In this document: positions 42,847-44,387 of the stretch, piece by piece
Layout: every line of letters begins with the position of its first letter
How positions within the stretch are numbered: the first letter of the stretch is position 1
Assembly (NCBI GenBank): GCA_003133665.1
Contig: PKYK01000027.1
Coordinates: forward strand, 1 to 44,387
Direction of reading: 5' to 3'
Origin: Acidimicrobiaceae bacterium
Lineage (GTDB): Bacteria; Actinomycetota; Acidimicrobiia; Acidimicrobiales; RAAP-2
Length of the DNA: 44,387 nucleotides
Notes under the pieces: generated by a model
Databases searched by the model: none
Seen by the model: the letters and a program-made list of their open reading frames with translations, nothing else
Told to the model about the DNA's origin: nothing
Position numbers and translations under genes: made by a program

Positions 42847-44353
42847 TGATTGACGCCGCACTCGTGCCGGTCATGAGCAGGCCGATGGTCTCGCGGCTGG
42901 TCGAGGGATCGACGATGCCGCTGATCTTGCCGGCGTACATCACCGCGATTCGGTCGCCCAGGGCGAGAACCTCATCGAGTTCGGACGAGACGATGAGGGC
43001 GCCGTTGCCCTGGTTGCGGTGGTTCACCATCTGGCGGTGCACGTACTCGATCGAGCCGACGTCGAGGCCCCGCGTGGGCTGTGACGCGACCAGGAATTCG
43101 AGCGGACGGGAGAGCTCGCGCGCGACGATGACCTTCTGCTGGTTGCCCCCGGAGAGCGAGCTGACCAGTTCCTGGATCGAGGTCGTGCGGATGTCGAATT
43201 CCTTGACGATCTTCTCGGCGTTTGCGTTGACGGCGGCGAGGTTTCTCGAGCCACGCCGCGCGAAGGGCGCGCGCCGGGGGGTGTTCAGCACGAGGTTGTC
43301 CGCCACTGACATCGACATCACCAGCCCGTCGCGCTGTCGATCCTCGGGGATGTGGCCGAGTCCGGCGTCCAACGCCTCGCGAGGCGTGGCGCGGGTGATG
43401 TCGTGACCGTTGAGGGTGATGGAGCCCGACTCGACCGGTCGCATTCCGGCTATCGCCTCGACGAGCTCAGTCTGGCCGTTCCCCTGTACGCCGGCGAGTG
43501 CCATGATCTCTCCCGCCCGGACGTTGAGCGAGACTCCGTTGACCGCCGCGAATCCTCGATCATCGCGGACGACCAGATCGCAAATCTCGAACACGTCGTT
43601 GCCGGGGGAGAACGGCGATTTCTCCACCGTGAGCTCGACGTCACGACCGACCATCATTGAAGCGAGATCGCCCTCGGAGTCGGTGGGCTGGGCCGTTCCG
43701 ACGACCCGTCCCTGGCGGATGATGGTGATCACGTCGGCGACGGCCTTGACCTCCTTCAGTTTGTGCGTGATGAAGAGGATTGATTTGCCCGCCGCCGCCA
43801 GCGATCGCATGATGTCCATGAGCGCGTCAATCTCCTGGGGGGTGAGGACGGCAGTCGGTTCGTCAAGAATCAACAGTTCCGCGTCGTGACTCAGCGCCTT
43901 GAGGATCTCCACGCGCTGCTGAAGGCCGACGGGCAGGTTCTCGACGATCGCGTCGGGATCGACTTCGAGATTGAACTCCTTGGAGACCCGCCGAATGTCG
44001 TCGGTCGCGCGTTGGTAATCCACCCGGTTGAGCGACTTGGTCGGCTCGAAACCCAATACGACGTTCTCGGCCACCGAGAATACCGGCACCAGCATGAAGT
44101 GCTGGTGCACCATTCCGATCCCGCGACGAACGGCCTCACCCGAATTCGCGATCTTCGTGGGAACGCCGTCAATCAGGATTTCGCCTTCGTCAGGGTGGAG
44201 GAGCCCGAAGAGAACGTTCATCAGCGTCGACTTGCCGGCGCCGTTCTCGCCGAGCAGGGAGTGGATCTGACCCGGTTCGACGGTGATGCTGATCTGATCG
44301 TTTGCGGTGAATGAACCGAATCGTTTGGTTATCCCGCGCAGCTCTAGTCGCAT
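42839..44353 (-). CDS. Nucleoside-type ABC transporter, double-domain ATPase
   Basis: This 504-residue ATPase holds two ABC domains, as in sugar and nucleoside importers (NupA/RbsA-like). Domain 1 (about 1-230) has Walker A LLGENGAGKST and the ABC signature region VGLQQRVEILKAL (a degenerate LSxGQ), with LLILDEPTAVLTP. Domain 2 (about 255-500) has a degenerate Walker A (GVQGNGQTEL), signature LSGGNQQKVIVAREL and AS(Q)PTRGLDVGS as Walker B. The pattern of one complete and one degenerate site is normal. It is first in the operon before both permeases. A binding protein (BmpA/Med family) would be expected upstream of 44353 and is probably beyond the window edge. Confidence 0.94.
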   Translation of the reverse strand: MRLELRGITKRFGSFTANDQISITVEPGQIHSLLGENGAGKSTLMNVLFGLLHPDEGEILIDGVPTKIANSGEAVRRGIGMVHQHFMLVPVFSVAENVVLGFEPTKSLNRVDYQRATDDIRRVSKEFNLEVDPDAIVENLPVGLQQRVEILKALSHDAELLILDEPTAVLTPQEIDALMDIMRSLAAAGKSILFITHKLKEVKAVADVITIIRQGRVVGTAQPTDSEGDLASMMVGRDVELTVEKSPFSPGNDVFEICDLVVRDDRGFAAVNGVSLNVRAGEIMALAGVQGNGQTELVEAIAGMRPVESGSITLNGHDITRATPREALDAGLGHIPEDRQRDGLVMSMSVADNLVLNTPRRAPFARRGSRNLAAVNANAEKIVKEFDIRTTSIQELVSSLSGGNQQKVIVARELSRPLEFLVASQPTRGLDVGSIEYVHRQMVNHRNQGNGALIVSSELDEVLALGDRIAVMYAGKISGIVDPSTSRETIGLLMTGTSAASIND

Positions 44354-44361
44354 CAGAGTTC

Positions 44362-44367
44362 ATCGTA
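44362..44367 (-). promoter_or_regulatory. Candidate -10 (TACGAT) of the nucleoside ABC operon
   Basis: Minus-strand TACGAT ends eight bases before the ATG at 44353. It is the weakest member of the leaderless group, and the window edge hides what lies upstream. Confidence 0.35.
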
Positions 44368-44387
44368 GTCATGACGAAGACCCGGGT

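Overview
The window is dense, high-GC chromosomal DNA from an actinobacterium. The order rimO-pgsA-cinA-...-recA, a SerB with two N-terminal ACT domains, many GTG starts and an actinobacterial-type CGAAC-N4-GTTCG SOS box all point there. The sedolisin (S53) protease and the overall gene mix would fit Acidimicrobiia, but that class assignment is inference. No phage, IS element or CRISPR array was seen.

Layout. (1) 1-7058: two adjacent unknown proteins whose C-terminal ends look like degenerate PD-(D/E)XK nuclease folds, two small ORFs, a secreted protein with a glycosidase-like end, a secreted S53 peptidase and a DUF4395 membrane protein. (2) 7059-10404: a NUDIX hydrolase facing a polar amino-acid ABC importer (ATPase, permease, binding protein). 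(3) 10616-16443: tRNA-Ser(GCU), a hairpin, then rimO-pgsA-cinA, a serine hydrolase, and recA with a near-perfect SOS palindrome and its own intrinsic terminator. (4) 16524-19662: hexapeptide acyltransferase, MFS exporter, serB. (5) 19841-22503: a three-Cys ferredoxin followed by two tandem P450 paralogues. (6) 22511-27365: Xaa-Pro aminopeptidase, an ECF-like sigma factor with a membrane protein, an enoyl-CoA isomerase and bioY. (7) 27444-29833: divergent rmlA / rmlBC for dTDP-deoxysugars. (8) 29863-44353: a large nucleoside catabolism island: deoC, aldehyde dehydrogenase, a truncated ALDH-like protein, purine nucleoside phosphorylase and phosphosugar mutase on plus; add, deoA and cdd on minus; psuG-psuK on plus; and a nucleoside-type ABC importer (two permeases and a double ATPase) on minus.

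How region 8 works together: the importer brings nucleosides in, Add and Cdd deaminate them, PNP and DeoA phosphorolyse them, the mutase moves phosphate from C1 to C5, DeoC splits deoxyribose-5-phosphate to glyceraldehyde-3-phosphate and acetaldehyde, and the ALDH oxidises acetaldehyde. PsuG/PsuK add a branch for pseudouridine from RNA turnover.

The strongest unifying signal is regulatory. At least fourteen genes at operon heads carry a TANNNT hexamer ending 6-8 bases before an ATG or GTG, the signature of leaderless transcription. It decides several start codons (cdd, add, rmlA, deoC, NUDIX, DUF4395, pepP). Inside operons, genes instead overlap by four bases (GTGA or ATGA), implying translational coupling.
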